DNA of 64,000 nt from Labrenzia sp. PHM005 (GCF_006517275.1 NZ_CP041191.1:3591001-3655000); one strand, 5' to 3'. Shown: positions 40,726 through 49,723, counted from the stretch's first letter. Numbers and translations are program-made. The notes: generated from the letters alone by a model not told the origin.

Positions 40726-43158
40726 GTGGCGCGTGAAGATGGCACCGGCTTCAACTATTACGGCGAGCGAGGCGCCGGCGCTAAATCCACTGACCCAAGT
40801 GTAATAGATACTGTTTCCGGCAACAGGGCATCACAGGACCGGGGATCGCCCTGGGGTGCCTTTCTAAGGTCGCGCAATTTGCAAAAGCGTGACCGCAAAA
40901 ACCAACAGGCGAAAACCCGTTGGCTGCCGGCGCCGGACGAGTTGGAGCGCTTGGTGCAAAACCAGGGGCTGCTGTGGACCGGGTTTGCCTTTGCAGGCGG
41001 GATACTGATTTACAGTTTGCTGCCGGACGAACCAAGCTGGGTGGTTTTGGCGGTACTTTGTGTTGTGATTTGCTTCCCTGCTACTGTCCGCAACCGCCGC
41101 TCCGGTTTCTCAAAAATCGGCTTACTATTGTTGTCCGCTTTTACGGGGCTTTGTGCGGCAACATTTCGGACGGCGGCCATTGAGACGCCCAGACTTCTTG
41201 AACCGATGACCGTGGCGCTGCGCGGAGAAGTTCTGGAGCTTCAGCACAGGCAATCCGGCAAGCGGCTTCTTCTAAAAGCGTCGGCGGTCAACGGACGGAT
41301 CGTTAAACCCGGAGTGTTTGTAGAACGGGTCCGGTTGCGGGTCCCTGTGAATACAGAAGTTTCTCCGGGCGACTGGGTGCAGCTTCGCGCGCGGTTGTTT
41401 CCGCCAATGGGGCCGGTCGTTCCGGGCGGATATGATTTTTCCTTCCGCGCCTATTTTCAAAAAATAGGCGCGACCGGGTTTTCATATGGCCCTCCAAAAA
41501 AAATCAGCGGACAACCTCCGACGCTCATACGGCAGGTTGAACGGCACATCGATCATCTGCGCAAATATCTTGCGCAGCGGATTTCAGCTGTCTTGCCGGA
41601 CGGTCCGGAAAAGTCGCTTTCCGTTGCGCTTCTCGTCGGAGATCGGAGCGGTATCGACGAAAAAACAGAGGAAAGCCTCAGAGCTGCCGGATTGGCGCAC
41701 ATACTGGCGATTTCCGGGCTGCACATGGCTCTTTTTGCTGGCGGTGCTTACGCGGTGTCACTCGGGGTCTTGGCTCTCCTTCCCGGGTTTGCATTGCGTT
41801 GGCCGTTGCACAAAGTCGCGGCGCTGTTGGCGCTCGGCGCTGCGGTTTTTTATTTGCTGCTCTCTGGGGCGTCGGTGGCAACCCAGCGGTCTTTCATCAT
41901 GATCGCCCTGGTTTTTCTGGGCATATTGACCGGGCGGCGCGGATTGACCTTGCGGACGGCTGCTTTGGCTGGGCTGTTTCTTTTGTTGTTGGCACCAGAA
42001 AGGCTGTTTTATCCCGGGTTTCAAATGTCGTTCGCGGCCGTGATTGCTTTGATCGCGGTTTACGACCTTTGGCGGCGCCAACAAAAGGAAGCTGGTTTTT
42101 CCTCAAAGCCTCGGTCTCTTCCGGCCCGGCTGGGTGTGAGCATCGCCAAATGGGCTGCTGGGCTGTTCGTCACTGCTCTGGTTGCTGGAGCTGCGACCGG
42201 GATAATCGGGGCTTACCATTTCTCCCGGGTCGCGCCTTATGGGATCGTCGGGAATATGCTGGGTATGCCGGTGTTTTCTCTGGTTGTTATGCCCATGGGG
42301 GTTCTGGCGCTTGTCTTGATGCCCTTTGGCCTCAGTGCTGTGCCGCTGAAGGTGATGAGCGCTGGTCTGGGGATGTTGATTGATGTCGCAACTTTTACCG
42401 AAAACCTTGCCCCGGACGCGGGCCGGATCGGAACGTTAGGGGCAGCGCCTGCTGCTCTGTTGATGGCTGCGCTCTTTGTCTGTTTGCTCGCGCCTGGCCG
42501 AATTCGAAGCTTCAGTCTGGTTCCCTTGGGGGCCGCCATAACACTTATGACATTGTCGCGCGCGCCCGATATTCAAATCGCGGCGGCAGGGCCGCAACTC
42601 GCTGCTCGCGATAGGCAAGGAGATCTGCGCCTCTCCCATGTCCGCAAGTCCTTTGCCGCTGAAATCTGGCTTGAGGGGGAGGGTGAAGGATTGGGGGCGA
42701 TTAAGTCGCGCAAGATGAGTTCGGTTCAGCGCCGATGTGATCCTGACGGATGTGTGGTGCTCGCATATCCGCCTAATGACAAAAGTTACTCGGATCCGAT
42801 ACCGCTCAAAATCGGTGTGTCAAAAACGGTGCAGGCTCTTTTCGAAGATTGCCAAAAGGCAGATATTATCGCGACCGATAAAATCGTGCCTGGGTTCTGC
42901 CAATCGAGCGTGATTTTGGATCAAGTTATTCGGGAAAAAAGAGGGGCTGTTTCGATTTGGCTGGAACCGTCCGATGGGTCTGCGAGCGGCTGGTCCGGAA
43001 AGACGGCATTAGAGCGGGCCACCAATCAAAGAGACGCAATACCCGGCATCAAACGTGTGGTTTATGCTCTTCCCCGATTACCGCGGCCCTGGAACCGGCC
43101 AGGCACAATAACCCGCGCTAGTTTGAGGTCAAAAGCCAAATCCTCCGCAAAGCCATAG
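40726..43158 (+). CDS. comEC: ComEC/Rec2 family DNA-uptake channel protein
   Basis: Polytopic inner-membrane protein related to the channel that moves single-stranded DNA across the membrane in natural transformation. The protein (810 aa from GTG 40726) has an N-terminal DUF4131 region (about 80-230) and the Competence domain (about 260-540) with RAAGLAHILAISGLHMALFA and LSGASVATQRSFIMIALVFL. The C-terminal extension after about 600 lacks the zinc motif HxHxDH of the metallo-beta-lactamase-like domain found in Bacillus ComEC. A TTG at 40699 is also possible, but GGGAG lies 5 bp before the GTG. Widely present in alphaproteobacteria irrespective of known competence. Confidence 0.88.
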   Translation: MAREDGTGFNYYGERGAGAKSTDPSVIDTVSGNRASQDRGSPWGAFLRSRNLQKRDRKNQQAKTRWLPAPDELERLVQNQGLLWTGFAFAGGILIYSLLPDEPSWVVLAVLCVVICFPATVRNRRSGFSKIGLLLLSAFTGLCAATFRTAAIETPRLLEPMTVALRGEVLELQHRQSGKRLLLKASAVNGRIVKPGVFVERVRLRVPVNTEVSPGDWVQLRARLFPPMGPVVPGGYDFSFRAYFQKIGATGFSYGPPKKISGQPPTLIRQVERHIDHLRKYLAQRISAVLPDGPEKSLSVALLVGDRSGIDEKTEESLRAAGLAHILAISGLHMALFAGGAYAVSLGVLALLPGFALRWPLHKVAALLALGAAVFYLLLSGASVATQRSFIMIALVFLGILTGRRGLTLRTAALAGLFLLLLAPERLFYPGFQMSFAAVIALIAVYDLWRRQQKEAGFSSKPRSLPARLGVSIAKWAAGLFVTALVAGAATGIIGAYHFSRVAPYGIVGNMLGMPVFSLVVMPMGVLALVLMPFGLSAVPLKVMSAGLGMLIDVATFTENLAPDAGRIGTLGAAPAALLMAALFVCLLAPGRIRSFSLVPLGAAITLMTLSRAPDIQIAAAGPQLAARDRQGDLRLSHVRKSFAAEIWLEGEGEGLGAIKSRKMSSVQRRCDPDGCVVLAYPPNDKSYSDPIPLKIGVSKTVQALFEDCQKADIIATDKIVPGFCQSSVILDQVIREKRGAVSIWLEPSDGSASGWSGKTALERATNQRDAIPGIKRVVYALPRLPRPWNRPGTITRASLRSKAKSSAKP

Positions 43159-43211
43159 ACCTTGCGGAGAAGATTAATTCCAAAACCTGTTGAGCTGAAA
43201 AAGGACCCGCC

Positions 43212-43928
43212 TCAGTATTGCCGAAACAGCGCCACGAGACGGCCCTGAACACGCACACGACCCGGTCCGAAAATCCGAGTTTCATAGGCCGGATTGGCCG
43301 CTTCCAGTGCGATCGATGCGCCTTTTTTGCGCAGCCGCTTCAAAGTGGCTTCTTCATCATCAACCAGCGCCACGACAATGTCGCCGCTGTCAGCACTGTC
43401 GATTCGCCGGATTAAAACCGTATCGCCGTCCAAGATGCCTGCGTCGATCATGGAATCGCCGCGCACTTCAAGCGCATAATGTTCGCCTTTGCCAAGAAGC
43501 TCCGGCGGGACGCTGATGGAGTGGCTGTGGGTCTGGATCGCCTCGATTGGAACACCGGCGGCAATCCGGCCCATAACCGGGATTTCCGTTGCCGCACTTG
43601 CAACCGCTGCAGGCGCTGCGACTGGCGCGGGTGCTGGTTTTCCAAGCGACCCTTCGATAACTTCGGGAGAAAAACTGCCGCGCGGCCGCGGGCTGCCGAG
43701 GCCCGGCGCGATCGAATCGGGCAGGCGGACAACTTCCATCGCTCTCGCCCGGTTCGGCAGACGGCGGATAAAACCGCGTTCTTCCAAAGCTGTGATGAGC
43801 CGGTGAATACCGGACTTGGACCTCAGATCGAGCGCGTCTTTCATTTCATCGAAAGACGGCGGCACCCCAGTTTCCTTCAGTCTTTCATGGATGAACATGA
43901 GCAGTTCATACTGCTTGCGCGTCAGCAT
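43212..43928 (-). CDS. lexA: LexA repressor
   Basis: SOS repressor that cleaves itself when RecA is activated. The 238-residue protein has the winged-helix domain ([20 protein letters not shown], with the recognition helix region [20 protein letters not shown]), an Ala-Gly type cleavage site in [11 protein letters not shown] near residue 144, the catalytic serine in [15 protein letters not shown] near 180 and lysine in [11 protein letters not shown] near 215. GGGGAAG precedes ATG 43928. Two SOS boxes lie upstream, and a Mu-like element is inserted about 30 bp beyond the promoter. Confidence 0.97.
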   Translation of the reverse strand: MLTRKQYELLMFIHERLKETGVPPSFDEMKDALDLRSKSGIHRLITALEERGFIRRLPNRARAMEVVRLPDSIAPGLGSPRPRGSFSPEVIEGSLGKPAPAPVAAPAAVASAATEIPVMGRIAAGVPIEAIQTHSHSISVPPELLGKGEHYALEVRGDSMIDAGILDGDTVLIRRIDSADSGDIVVALVDDEEATLKRLRKKGASIALEAANPAYETRIFGPGRVRVQGRLVALFRQY

Positions 43929-43974
43929 ATCAGCTTCCCCTGATCTTGAGGATCAATTGGTACAAATCAAGAAC

Positions 43975-44003
43975 ACCCTACCTGTTCTCATTGTGTTCTG
44001 CAA
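43975..44003 (-). promoter_or_regulatory. lexA promoter with SOS box
   Basis: On the minus strand TTGCAG (44003-43998), 17 bp, TAGGGT (43980-43975). The SOS box GTTC-TCATTGT-GTTC (43984-43998) lies between the two hexamers, so LexA binding would block its own promoter. Confidence 0.8.
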
Positions 44004-44011
44004 GGGTAAAC

Positions 44012-44026
44012 GTTCTCTTACTGTTC
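44012..44026. promoter_or_regulatory. Second SOS box upstream of lexA
   Basis: GTTC-TCTTACT-GTTC (44012-44026), an exact GTTC-N7-GTTC match, 28 bp from the first box and just upstream of the -35. Ten base pairs further the mobile element begins. Confidence 0.8.
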
Positions 44027-44036
44027 TAATTGTAGC

Positions 44037-44093
44037 TGTCAGAATTAAACGGCACTGGAAGCGGTTTATCTGGCCGTAAATAAATGGCAGAAG
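44037..44093 (+). repeat. Left transposon end with transposase-site repeats
   Basis: Terminal 22-bp inverted repeat (44037-44058). It contains TTAAACGGCACTGG (44045-44058); a related but weaker copy TAAATGGCAGAAG follows at 44081-44093. Repeats with this GGCA core recur at the other ends of this element family (58697-58730, 58770-58783), consistent with several transposase binding sites per end. Confidence 0.72.
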
Positions 44094-44258
44094 AGTTCAA
44101 AGAGCGTATTGTTTTCAAAAGGTTGGGTGATCATCGATTGCAGACCGTAGGGTCCGCAATATCAGTCAGTGCAAATAAAACGTGGAACGTATTGAAAACA
44201 AATGGAGAATTTACTTCGATGTTAGACGCTTCCGGTCCTGGAGTGTTCGACTGCGGAC
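44094..44258. other. Non-coding stretch inside the left end
   Basis: Contains AGGGTCCGCAAT (44149-44160), part of a local hairpin with ATTGCAGACC (44137-44146), and an inverted copy ATTGCGGACCCT at 44261-44272 that overlaps the last codons of the repressor. A 68-codon frame from 44084 looks like chance. Possible end-of-transcript or transposase-site function. Confidence 0.4.
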
Positions 44259-44804
44259 CTATTGCGGACCCTGTTTGTTTCGGTGTTTGATCGCCCGTGC
44301 AAAGTACGGGAGGTCGTATCGGTCGACATTTCGGATATATTCTTTGAACTCTTCGTTGGTCATGCGCCCGCTATCCACCAACGCCTTTTTCTCTCGTTCG
44401 ATGAATTCAGCAAATATCAACATCGCCAGTCCTATGGATTCACCTTCTGCCTGAATTTCCTTCGCTTCCATGAAAGCAAGTTCTTCGGGGGCGTGCTGTT
44501 CCAGAAGCTCGATGAGGATCCGTTCGCCAGTTAGCTTCATGGTTATTATCCGGAAATCATCGATGGCAGTTTCAATCAATTCGGACTGTTGTCGCTGTAA
44601 TGCCTCTCCAAAGAGAAAGTAATCTATCTTTTCTCCAGTTCCGGCACAGGCCTGCAACAGAAACTCAAGCGGAATCGAGTTTCTTGCTTTCCAGGATGAA
44701 ACAGTCTTGTTCGATACCTCAAAATATTCAGATACGGCCAAATCTGTTTTGAGGTTGAGAGCATTTTTTACTCTATCAATGACTTGCGTCGCGTTGATCT
44801 TCAA
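44259..44804 (-). CDS. CI-type phage/transposon repressor
   Basis: A 181-residue DNA-binding protein. The N-terminal 70 residues match the bacteriophage CI-repressor HTH layout: VIDRVKNALNLKTDLAVSEY, then VSNKTVSSWKARNSIPLEFL as the helix-turn-helix, then CAGTGEKIDYFLFGE. The rest is a helical C-terminal part without the Ser-Lys peptidase of LexA or lambda CI, so it is unlikely to be inactivated by RecA-stimulated self-cleavage. It is divergent from the small regulator and transposase, across a region with three operator-like inverted repeats. By analogy with the Mu c repressor it would silence transposition. Confidence 0.85.
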   Translation of the reverse strand: MKINATQVIDRVKNALNLKTDLAVSEYFEVSNKTVSSWKARNSIPLEFLLQACAGTGEKIDYFLFGEALQRQQSELIETAIDDFRIITMKLTGERILIELLEQHAPEELAFMEAKEIQAEGESIGLAMLIFAEFIEREKKALVDSGRMTNEEFKEYIRNVDRYDLPYFARAIKHRNKQGPQ

Positions 44805-44825
44805 TTCTTATCTTCTCACTGGAAA

Positions 44826-44890
44826 TCTGCATAAGGCAGAAAAAATATTGACATCTGCGAATCGCAGTCATTTAATCTGCGCATTGCGGA
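44826..44890. promoter_or_regulatory. Switch region: three operators on an early promoter
   Basis: Three inverted repeats with half-site TCTGC and a 5-bp centre: TCTGC-ATAAG-GCAGA (44826-44840), TCTGC-GAATC-GCAGT (44854-44868), TCTGC-GCATT-GCGGA (44876-44890). TTGACA (44848-44853), 17 bp, TTTAAT (44871-44876) form a strong plus-strand promoter; the second operator exactly fills its spacer and the third overlaps the end of the -10. The first lies towards the repressor gene. Confidence 0.82.
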
Positions 44891-44907
44891 TTCTTGGATT
44901 TAGTAGC

Positions 44908-45138
44908 ATGAAACGCGAAAACCTAAAAACCACGAACATTCTTCTTCGAAACGTTCGTGCAGGCTTTGTTTTACAAGGGACATCGTTGAATGCATGGTGC
45001 AGCGCAAACGGAATTGTACGGCGAACTGCCGAACAGTCTCTGACTGGCCAGAACAAGAGTAACAATGCGATTGCGCTTGCTGCTCGGATTAGACTTGCCG
45101 CTGGTCTGATAGCCCCGGATGATACCCAATGTGGCTGA
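44908..45138 (+). CDS. Small Cro/Ner-like putative DNA-binding protein of the transposon
   Basis: A 76-residue basic protein starting at ATG 44908, directly downstream of the operator-controlled promoter. The segment VLQGTSLNAWCSANGIVRRT near residues 18-37 has the look of a helix-turn-helix, followed by AEQSLTGQNKSNNAIALAAR. Its last ten bases overlap the start of the transposase gene. Position (first gene of the early transcript, opposite the repressor) is that of Ner in Mu or Cro in lambda. Family membership was not verified. Confidence 0.62.
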   Translation: MKRENLKTTNILLRNVRAGFVLQGTSLNAWCSANGIVRRTAEQSLTGQNKSNNAIALAARIRLAAGLIAPDDTQCG

Positions 45139-47135
45139 ACGTTCGAGAATTTGCAGAACGTTCTGGAATATCAACACGCAAGGCGCGGCAAGCTCTCCAG
45201 CGTGCACATGCCGGAAAACCTTGGCGGAATCAGAACCTTGAAGTGAGGTTGGTTCAGGGAACCGGGGGACGGTCTGGTGTGTCATATGAAGTTAGCGCAT
45301 TCAGCTTGCCGCGCTCTCTTCAGGACCAAAGTATTGAGCCTGCAAGGCTTGAGGACAAACCTGCGGGTCTTGCCAAGCATTCAAGTCCATCTGAATTTAG
45401 CCGCAAGGTCACATGGTTTCGGCGGACATTTGAGGAATTGCTGGAGACAGAACCGAGATCGGCTGAGCGCGGTCGGGTAATAGCGCAACTTCAAGGACAT
45501 ACAGTCATCGATTGGTCTGGGACCCCTATCGTTCTGAAACGGCGAACAATCTATACTTGGATTAAGCTCTATGAAGCTGTGGGACCAGTCGGCCTAAAAC
45601 GCACAAAACGCTCTGACCGTGGCAAGTCACGTTGTTTTGTCTCCCGCGAATGGGATCGGGCGGCGTTGGCGCGGATAGATGATGCGACCAAAGCCGAAAT
45701 TGCTGACGGTTTGCGCCAGCAGGTGAGGGGGCTGATCAAGGGCGGCGCGACTGGAAAGACTGTCGCTGTTCTGGCCAGCGAGTATTTGAAGACGGTGACG
45801 GTCGCCAACGGTATCCGTCTAGAGACGCCCGCGGAATTGGACCGGATATGCAAGGTGCCGCGGGCATTGATCCGCTCAGAACAGCATTTAAAGAAAGTCT
45901 ATCGCCACAAGAAGGATCGCAAGGCGAGTGATGATGATCGGCCGCGCGTGAAGCGAGTGATCACGGGGATGCAGCCAATGGACTGCGTCGTAATGGACGT
46001 CCATCACGTCAACGTCCTGCTCAAACGCGAGAACGGCACGACCGGTACACCAAAGCTGCTCGGGTTCATGGATATTGCGACCCGCCGTGTCTGGTGTGAA
46101 CTGGTCTTCCTTGAGACAAAAGGCGGGGTACGCAATGCCGATGTGATCGAGGCCTTTGTCGCCATGGCACAGCATTCCGCCTTCGGTTTGCCCAAGACGC
46201 TTTATTGCGACAATGGCAAGGAATACCTTTTTGCCGACTTTCTCGACGATGCGATGCAATTGCTGGTGCCAATCGTTGGGAAGCCAGGAAAATCAAGGGT
46301 CATCCGGGCGCTGCCCTATAATGCCTCCGCCAAACCGATCGAAGCCTGGTTTGGTCATTTTGAGCAGCAATTCCTGAAGACCTGCCCGGGGTACATTGGT
46401 GATGACCGAATGAACCCCAAGCGTCCGGCACTTGGAAGGCTGGCAGCACCCTTCAACGGCGATTTTATTGCCTTTAAAAGGGTCTTGAATGGGCTTTTAA
46501 GGGCCTATGAAGTCATGCCGCAATCGGGCGCGCTTAAGGGATTGTCACCCAGGCAGAGTTTTGAGGCGCACGTTCGGCAAGGCTGGGCGGCCACGGTCAT
46601 TGACCCGGATCGGCTGAATACCGTCTTCACCAAACCGGAAACCCGCAAAGTCAGGCAACACGGTATCTCGGTCGGCGGCCGGAGGTGGAGTTGCGACGAA
46701 CTAGACGTCTGGTTCCATGACACGATCACAGTCCATATCCCGCAGTATCACGGCTATAACACTCTGCGGCTCACCAAACAGGACGGGTCCTTCCTGGGGA
46801 TAGCTCATCCGGAGGAAGAATTTGCCTTTTTCGATCCGCGCGGCGCGAGACGCTCAGCCGAACGAAACACGCGCCGGAACAAGGCGCTTCGAGAAGCAGA
46901 TCGGTCAACTCCCGACATCGATATTGGAGCGGAGTTGGTCAAGCTCGCGCAACATGCCCCTGAAGTGGTTCCAAATGTGCCGAGAGGCACACTTACCGTT
47001 ACGCAAGAGCTGGAACATCAACGGGTTCTTCGTCCGGAACATGGCGACCCTTGTTCTGAGAGCGAAGACGAACGCGATCGTCGTGAGATCGCCGCAGGGC
47101 GGGATGTCTTCATCCGCAAAATCGGGAGGACTTGA
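45129..47135 (+). CDS. MuA-like DDE transposase
   Basis: A 668-residue transposase, close to the length of MuA (663). The N-terminal 70 residues resemble the Mu-type winged-helix DNA-binding domain (MWLNVREFAERSGISTRKAR); further HTH segments follow around 140-250. The catalytic retroviral-integrase-like core has aspartate 290 (CVVMDVHHVN), aspartate 361 (LYCDNGKEY) and glutamate 405 (AKPIEAWFGHFE), then a Mu C-terminal beta-barrel region and a basic tail. It overlaps the small regulator gene by ten bases and its stop overlaps the ATPase start (TGATG), so the three are one early operon. Confidence 0.9.
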   Translation: MWLNVREFAERSGISTRKARQALQRAHAGKPWRNQNLEVRLVQGTGGRSGVSYEVSAFSLPRSLQDQSIEPARLEDKPAGLAKHSSPSEFSRKVTWFRRTFEELLETEPRSAERGRVIAQLQGHTVIDWSGTPIVLKRRTIYTWIKLYEAVGPVGLKRTKRSDRGKSRCFVSREWDRAALARIDDATKAEIADGLRQQVRGLIKGGATGKTVAVLASEYLKTVTVANGIRLETPAELDRICKVPRALIRSEQHLKKVYRHKKDRKASDDDRPRVKRVITGMQPMDCVVMDVHHVNVLLKRENGTTGTPKLLGFMDIATRRVWCELVFLETKGGVRNADVIEAFVAMAQHSAFGLPKTLYCDNGKEYLFADFLDDAMQLLVPIVGKPGKSRVIRALPYNASAKPIEAWFGHFEQQFLKTCPGYIGDDRMNPKRPALGRLAAPFNGDFIAFKRVLNGLLRAYEVMPQSGALKGLSPRQSFEAHVRQGWAATVIDPDRLNTVFTKPETRKVRQHGISVGGRRWSCDELDVWFHDTITVHIPQYHGYNTLRLTKQDGSFLGIAHPEEEFAFFDPRGARRSAERNTRRNKALREADRSTPDIDIGAELVKLAQHAPEVVPNVPRGTLTVTQELEHQRVLRPEHGDPCSESEDERDRREIAAGRDVFIRKIGRT

Positions 47136-47896
47136 TGAGCGAGGCATTGAAAGAGGAGGAGGCTGGTGCTTTTCGCTTTGTTGATATCTCGGCGAGCCGG
47201 GAAATCAGAAAAGCCATGGATATTGCCAAGGAAATCTCGAAATATCCGGTGCTCATCAGTTCCAAGCCGGGCATGGGCAAATCCACAGCCTTGCGGCACC
47301 ATGCTCGGAAACTAAACGCCTATTATTGTGAGGTTGGGCATGCAGATAAGACAGTCAAAGGCATGCTGAAGATGATCATTGAGGCGACTGGCTTCGGTAC
47401 ATCCTATCGATTTGTGAAGGACCTCAGCGATACAGCTCTAGCGCGCCTTTATGAGGGATATAGCTCCAGACGTATCCTGATTGTTGATGAGGTGCAAAAT
47501 TTGGATCTATCGGCGTTTCGTGAACTCTTACGCATTCATGAAGAGGCCGATTGCGCACTGGTGTTGAGCGGCAACGACAAGCGCCTTGCCAGAACTCGGA
47601 TTCACGATTCTGCTTTGGACCAGATCGTCAGCCGCTTGGGATTTCGCATCGAACTGGGTGTGCCACTGGAAGAAGACTGCCGGGATATCGCTGTGGACTA
47701 TAATGTGGAGGGCGCAGAGGCTTATCAGGCACTTGCTCGCTTTGGCGGTCAGACGTCAGTACGGGATCTGGTGCGGCTTCTGGTCTTTGCTGAAAAGCTG
47801 AAGAGCCAATCCAGCGGCATCAATCTGCACCATCTCAAGGCTGCATTCCTGACCATCTATGGTAGCAAACGGGATCTGAAAATATTGGTCGGATAG
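47135..47896 (+). CDS. MuB-like AAA+ transposition ATPase
   Basis: A 253-residue ATPase with Walker A SSKPGMGKST (residues 42-51), Walker B ILIVDEVQNLD (114-124), and a sensor-1-type VLSGNDKRL near 142-150. It lacks an N-terminal DNA-binding extension, making it shorter than MuB (312 aa). In Mu such proteins select target DNA, activate the transposase and confer target immunity. GGGAGG precedes the start, which overlaps the transposase stop by one base. A degraded paralogue occurs at 59019-59277. Confidence 0.88.
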   Translation: MSEALKEEEAGAFRFVDISASREIRKAMDIAKEISKYPVLISSKPGMGKSTALRHHARKLNAYYCEVGHADKTVKGMLKMIIEATGFGTSYRFVKDLSDTALARLYEGYSSRRILIVDEVQNLDLSAFRELLRIHEEADCALVLSGNDKRLARTRIHDSALDQIVSRLGFRIELGVPLEEDCRDIAVDYNVEGAEAYQALARFGGQTSVRDLVRLLVFAEKLKSQSSGINLHHLKAAFLTIYGSKRDLKILVG

Positions 47897-48202
47897 GGGC
47901 AAATTTGCCCAAACCGGGCATGTCTCGAACTGACTCCATATTGGACGGTTCACTTTGCGCATGCCGAAATGATCGCGGCTGCAAATCCGACGTCCTTTCG
48001 AAATCCAGCGAATTCAGAGGAAGGGCGGGATGCAGCCCTTCGCTGCGGTTCGATCAAATGACCGGATTAGGGTCAGTGAGCCGACCGTCGGATTTTTGCC
48101 GCTAGGGTCTTCAGAGCGGACGTTTTGATATTATGCCGACGTTATGAAAATAGCCTATTTCTGTGTTGCAAGAATTCTCCTGTTTTTGGTGAATTTGGAT
48201 CC
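47897..48202. other. Non-coding region between transposition genes and cargo
   Basis: About 305 bp. Immediately after the ATPase stop is the perfect palindrome GGGCAAATTTGCCC (47897-47910). The rest has no recognised gene. No copy of the element end (TTCTGACA) occurs here, which supports the view that the element continues into the following genes. Confidence 0.5.
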
Positions 48203-49723
48203 TCATAACAAGAAATCTGGAATACCTTGCCAACAGACTGCGCGCTGCCAGCGCCGGATCGCCAGCGTTCCCACCGCGGTTTGACCAAAGTTGCTCGATG
48301 CGGGCCATGGTCCCCCATGGACCATCGCATCAGACACGGCAACACCGGTCGGAAAGCCATTTGCAAGAATGCGACCCGCTTTACGCTCAAGGATCGGGAG
48401 AAGCGCGCATGCGAGGCTGCCGTCGGAAGGTTCAAAATGCAGGGTCGCGGTGAGCTGACCGTCAAGGCGTGCAGCAGTCTCAATCATACGCTCTTGCTTT
48501 GAGACAGAAACAATGATTGCCATCGGCCCAAAAACCTCTTCACGAAGGCTCTCGTCCGCCAGCCAAGTGTCGAGATCACAACTTAGGACCATTGCAGCGA
48601 AGCTTCGTTTTGAGGATGGGCCAACAAAGACCGTTTCGACACCAGGACGGCTTGCGGCGCTGCCGGATTTCTCAGAGAAGCTGTCTGCGATACCCGTGGT
48701 CAACATTGGTTGTTGTGTCACGCTTTTAAGCGCACTGGCCGCTGCGTCCACAAATGACGTTAGGAATTGCTCTGGCACGAAGACAACGGATGGGCTCGTG
48801 CAGAACTGTCCGGCACCAAGCGTCATCGAAGCAACCCATTCTTGAGCAATCTGGTCCGTTCGATCGGCAAGCGCGCCCGATAGAACAAATACGGGGTTCA
48901 AAGATCCCAATTCGCCAAAGAACGGGATTGGTTCATGTCGAGCCATGCAAAGATCAAGGAGTGCCCTGCCAGCCGATGTCGATCCGGTGAAACCAACTGC
49001 CCGAATGATCGGGTGGCGCACAAGGTCAACACCGGTAACCCGTCCCGGACCTTGTAACAGAGCAAAGCAACCTTCTGGCAGACCTTCGGCCCGAAGCGCT
49101 GCGAGAACCGCCTCTGCAACAATCTCCGAGGTTCCAGGATGTGCTTCGTGGCCCTTGACGATCACGGGACATCCAGCTGCCAACGCGGATGCGGTATCTC
49201 CGCCCGCCACCGAAAAGGCGAGCGGAAAATTGGAAGCTCCGAATACCGCCACGGGACCAATGGGGCGCATCTCTAATTTCAGCGCAGGACGAGGTGGGAC
49301 GGCACTTGGGTCACCTTGGTCGATCCGTGTTTCCAAATGACGGCCGCTGCGGATAAATTCTGCAAACATGCGCAACTGTCCACAGGTTCTCGCCCGTTCG
49401 CCTTCAAGGCGTGCCTGGGGCAAAGCAGTTTCCCGATGGGCAATCGCCGTGATTTGTTCGCCGCGTGCATCGATCTCATCGGCAATGCGCTCAAGAAGGG
49501 CAGCCCGATCAGCACCGCTTGTTGAATATAAGATCTCAGACGCTGCTTCTGCTGCGCTGGCAGCTTCATGAACCTGGTCTGCTGTCGCAACAAAGACATC
49601 ATGCCCTTGTCCTTGCCACGGTGCGGACAAGAAGGATTCATCCGATCTCACCCATTCTCCGTTGATCAAGTGACGACCTGTCATCATGTGTTTTTTGTCT
49701 TTTGGCATGCTTATCAGTCTCAT
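48203..49723 (-). CDS. Aldehyde dehydrogenase, alpha-ketoglutaric-semialdehyde dehydrogenase type
   Basis: NAD(P)-dependent aldehyde dehydrogenase of about 506 residues. It matches the 2,5-dioxopentanoate dehydrogenase group: PIGPVAVFGASNFPLAFSVA near residue 152, VKGHEAHPGTSE, the catalytic ELGSLNPVF glutamate and cysteine in LGAGQFCTSPS near 300, and the C-terminal AMVHGGPWPASS and GTLAIRRW block. This enzyme is the last step of oxidative pentose, glucarate and hydroxyproline degradation. ATG 49723 overlaps the upstream NIPSNAP stop as ATGA; starts at 49708 or 49687 are also possible. Last gene of the cargo operon. Confidence 0.85.
   Translation of the reverse strand: MRLISMPKDKKHMMTGRHLINGEWVRSDESFLSAPWQGQGHDVFVATADQVHEAASAAEAASEILYSTSGADRAALLERIADEIDARGEQITAIAHRETALPQARLEGERARTCGQLRMFAEFIRSGRHLETRIDQGDPSAVPPRPALKLEMRPIGPVAVFGASNFPLAFSVAGGDTASALAAGCPVIVKGHEAHPGTSEIVAEAVLAALRAEGLPEGCFALLQGPGRVTGVDLVRHPIIRAVGFTGSTSAGRALLDLCMARHEPIPFFGELGSLNPVFVLSGALADRTDQIAQEWVASMTLGAGQFCTSPSVVFVPEQFLTSFVDAAASALKSVTQQPMLTTGIADSFSEKSGSAASRPGVETVFVGPSSKRSFAAMVLSCDLDTWLADESLREEVFGPMAIIVSVSKQERMIETAARLDGQLTATLHFEPSDGSLACALLPILERKAGRILANGFPTGVAVSDAMVHGGPWPASSNFGQTAVGTLAIRRWQRAVCWQGIPDFLL

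Noticed and set aside
44084..44290. 68-codon frame between the left transposon end and the repressor
   Set aside because: No ribosome-binding site, overlaps the repressor on the other strand and contains the inverted repeats; treated as non-coding.
44259..44804. Reading the CI-type repressor as a LexA-like SOS-cleavable protein
   Set aside because: No Ala-Gly cleavage site or Ser-Lys dyad can be placed in its C-terminal half.
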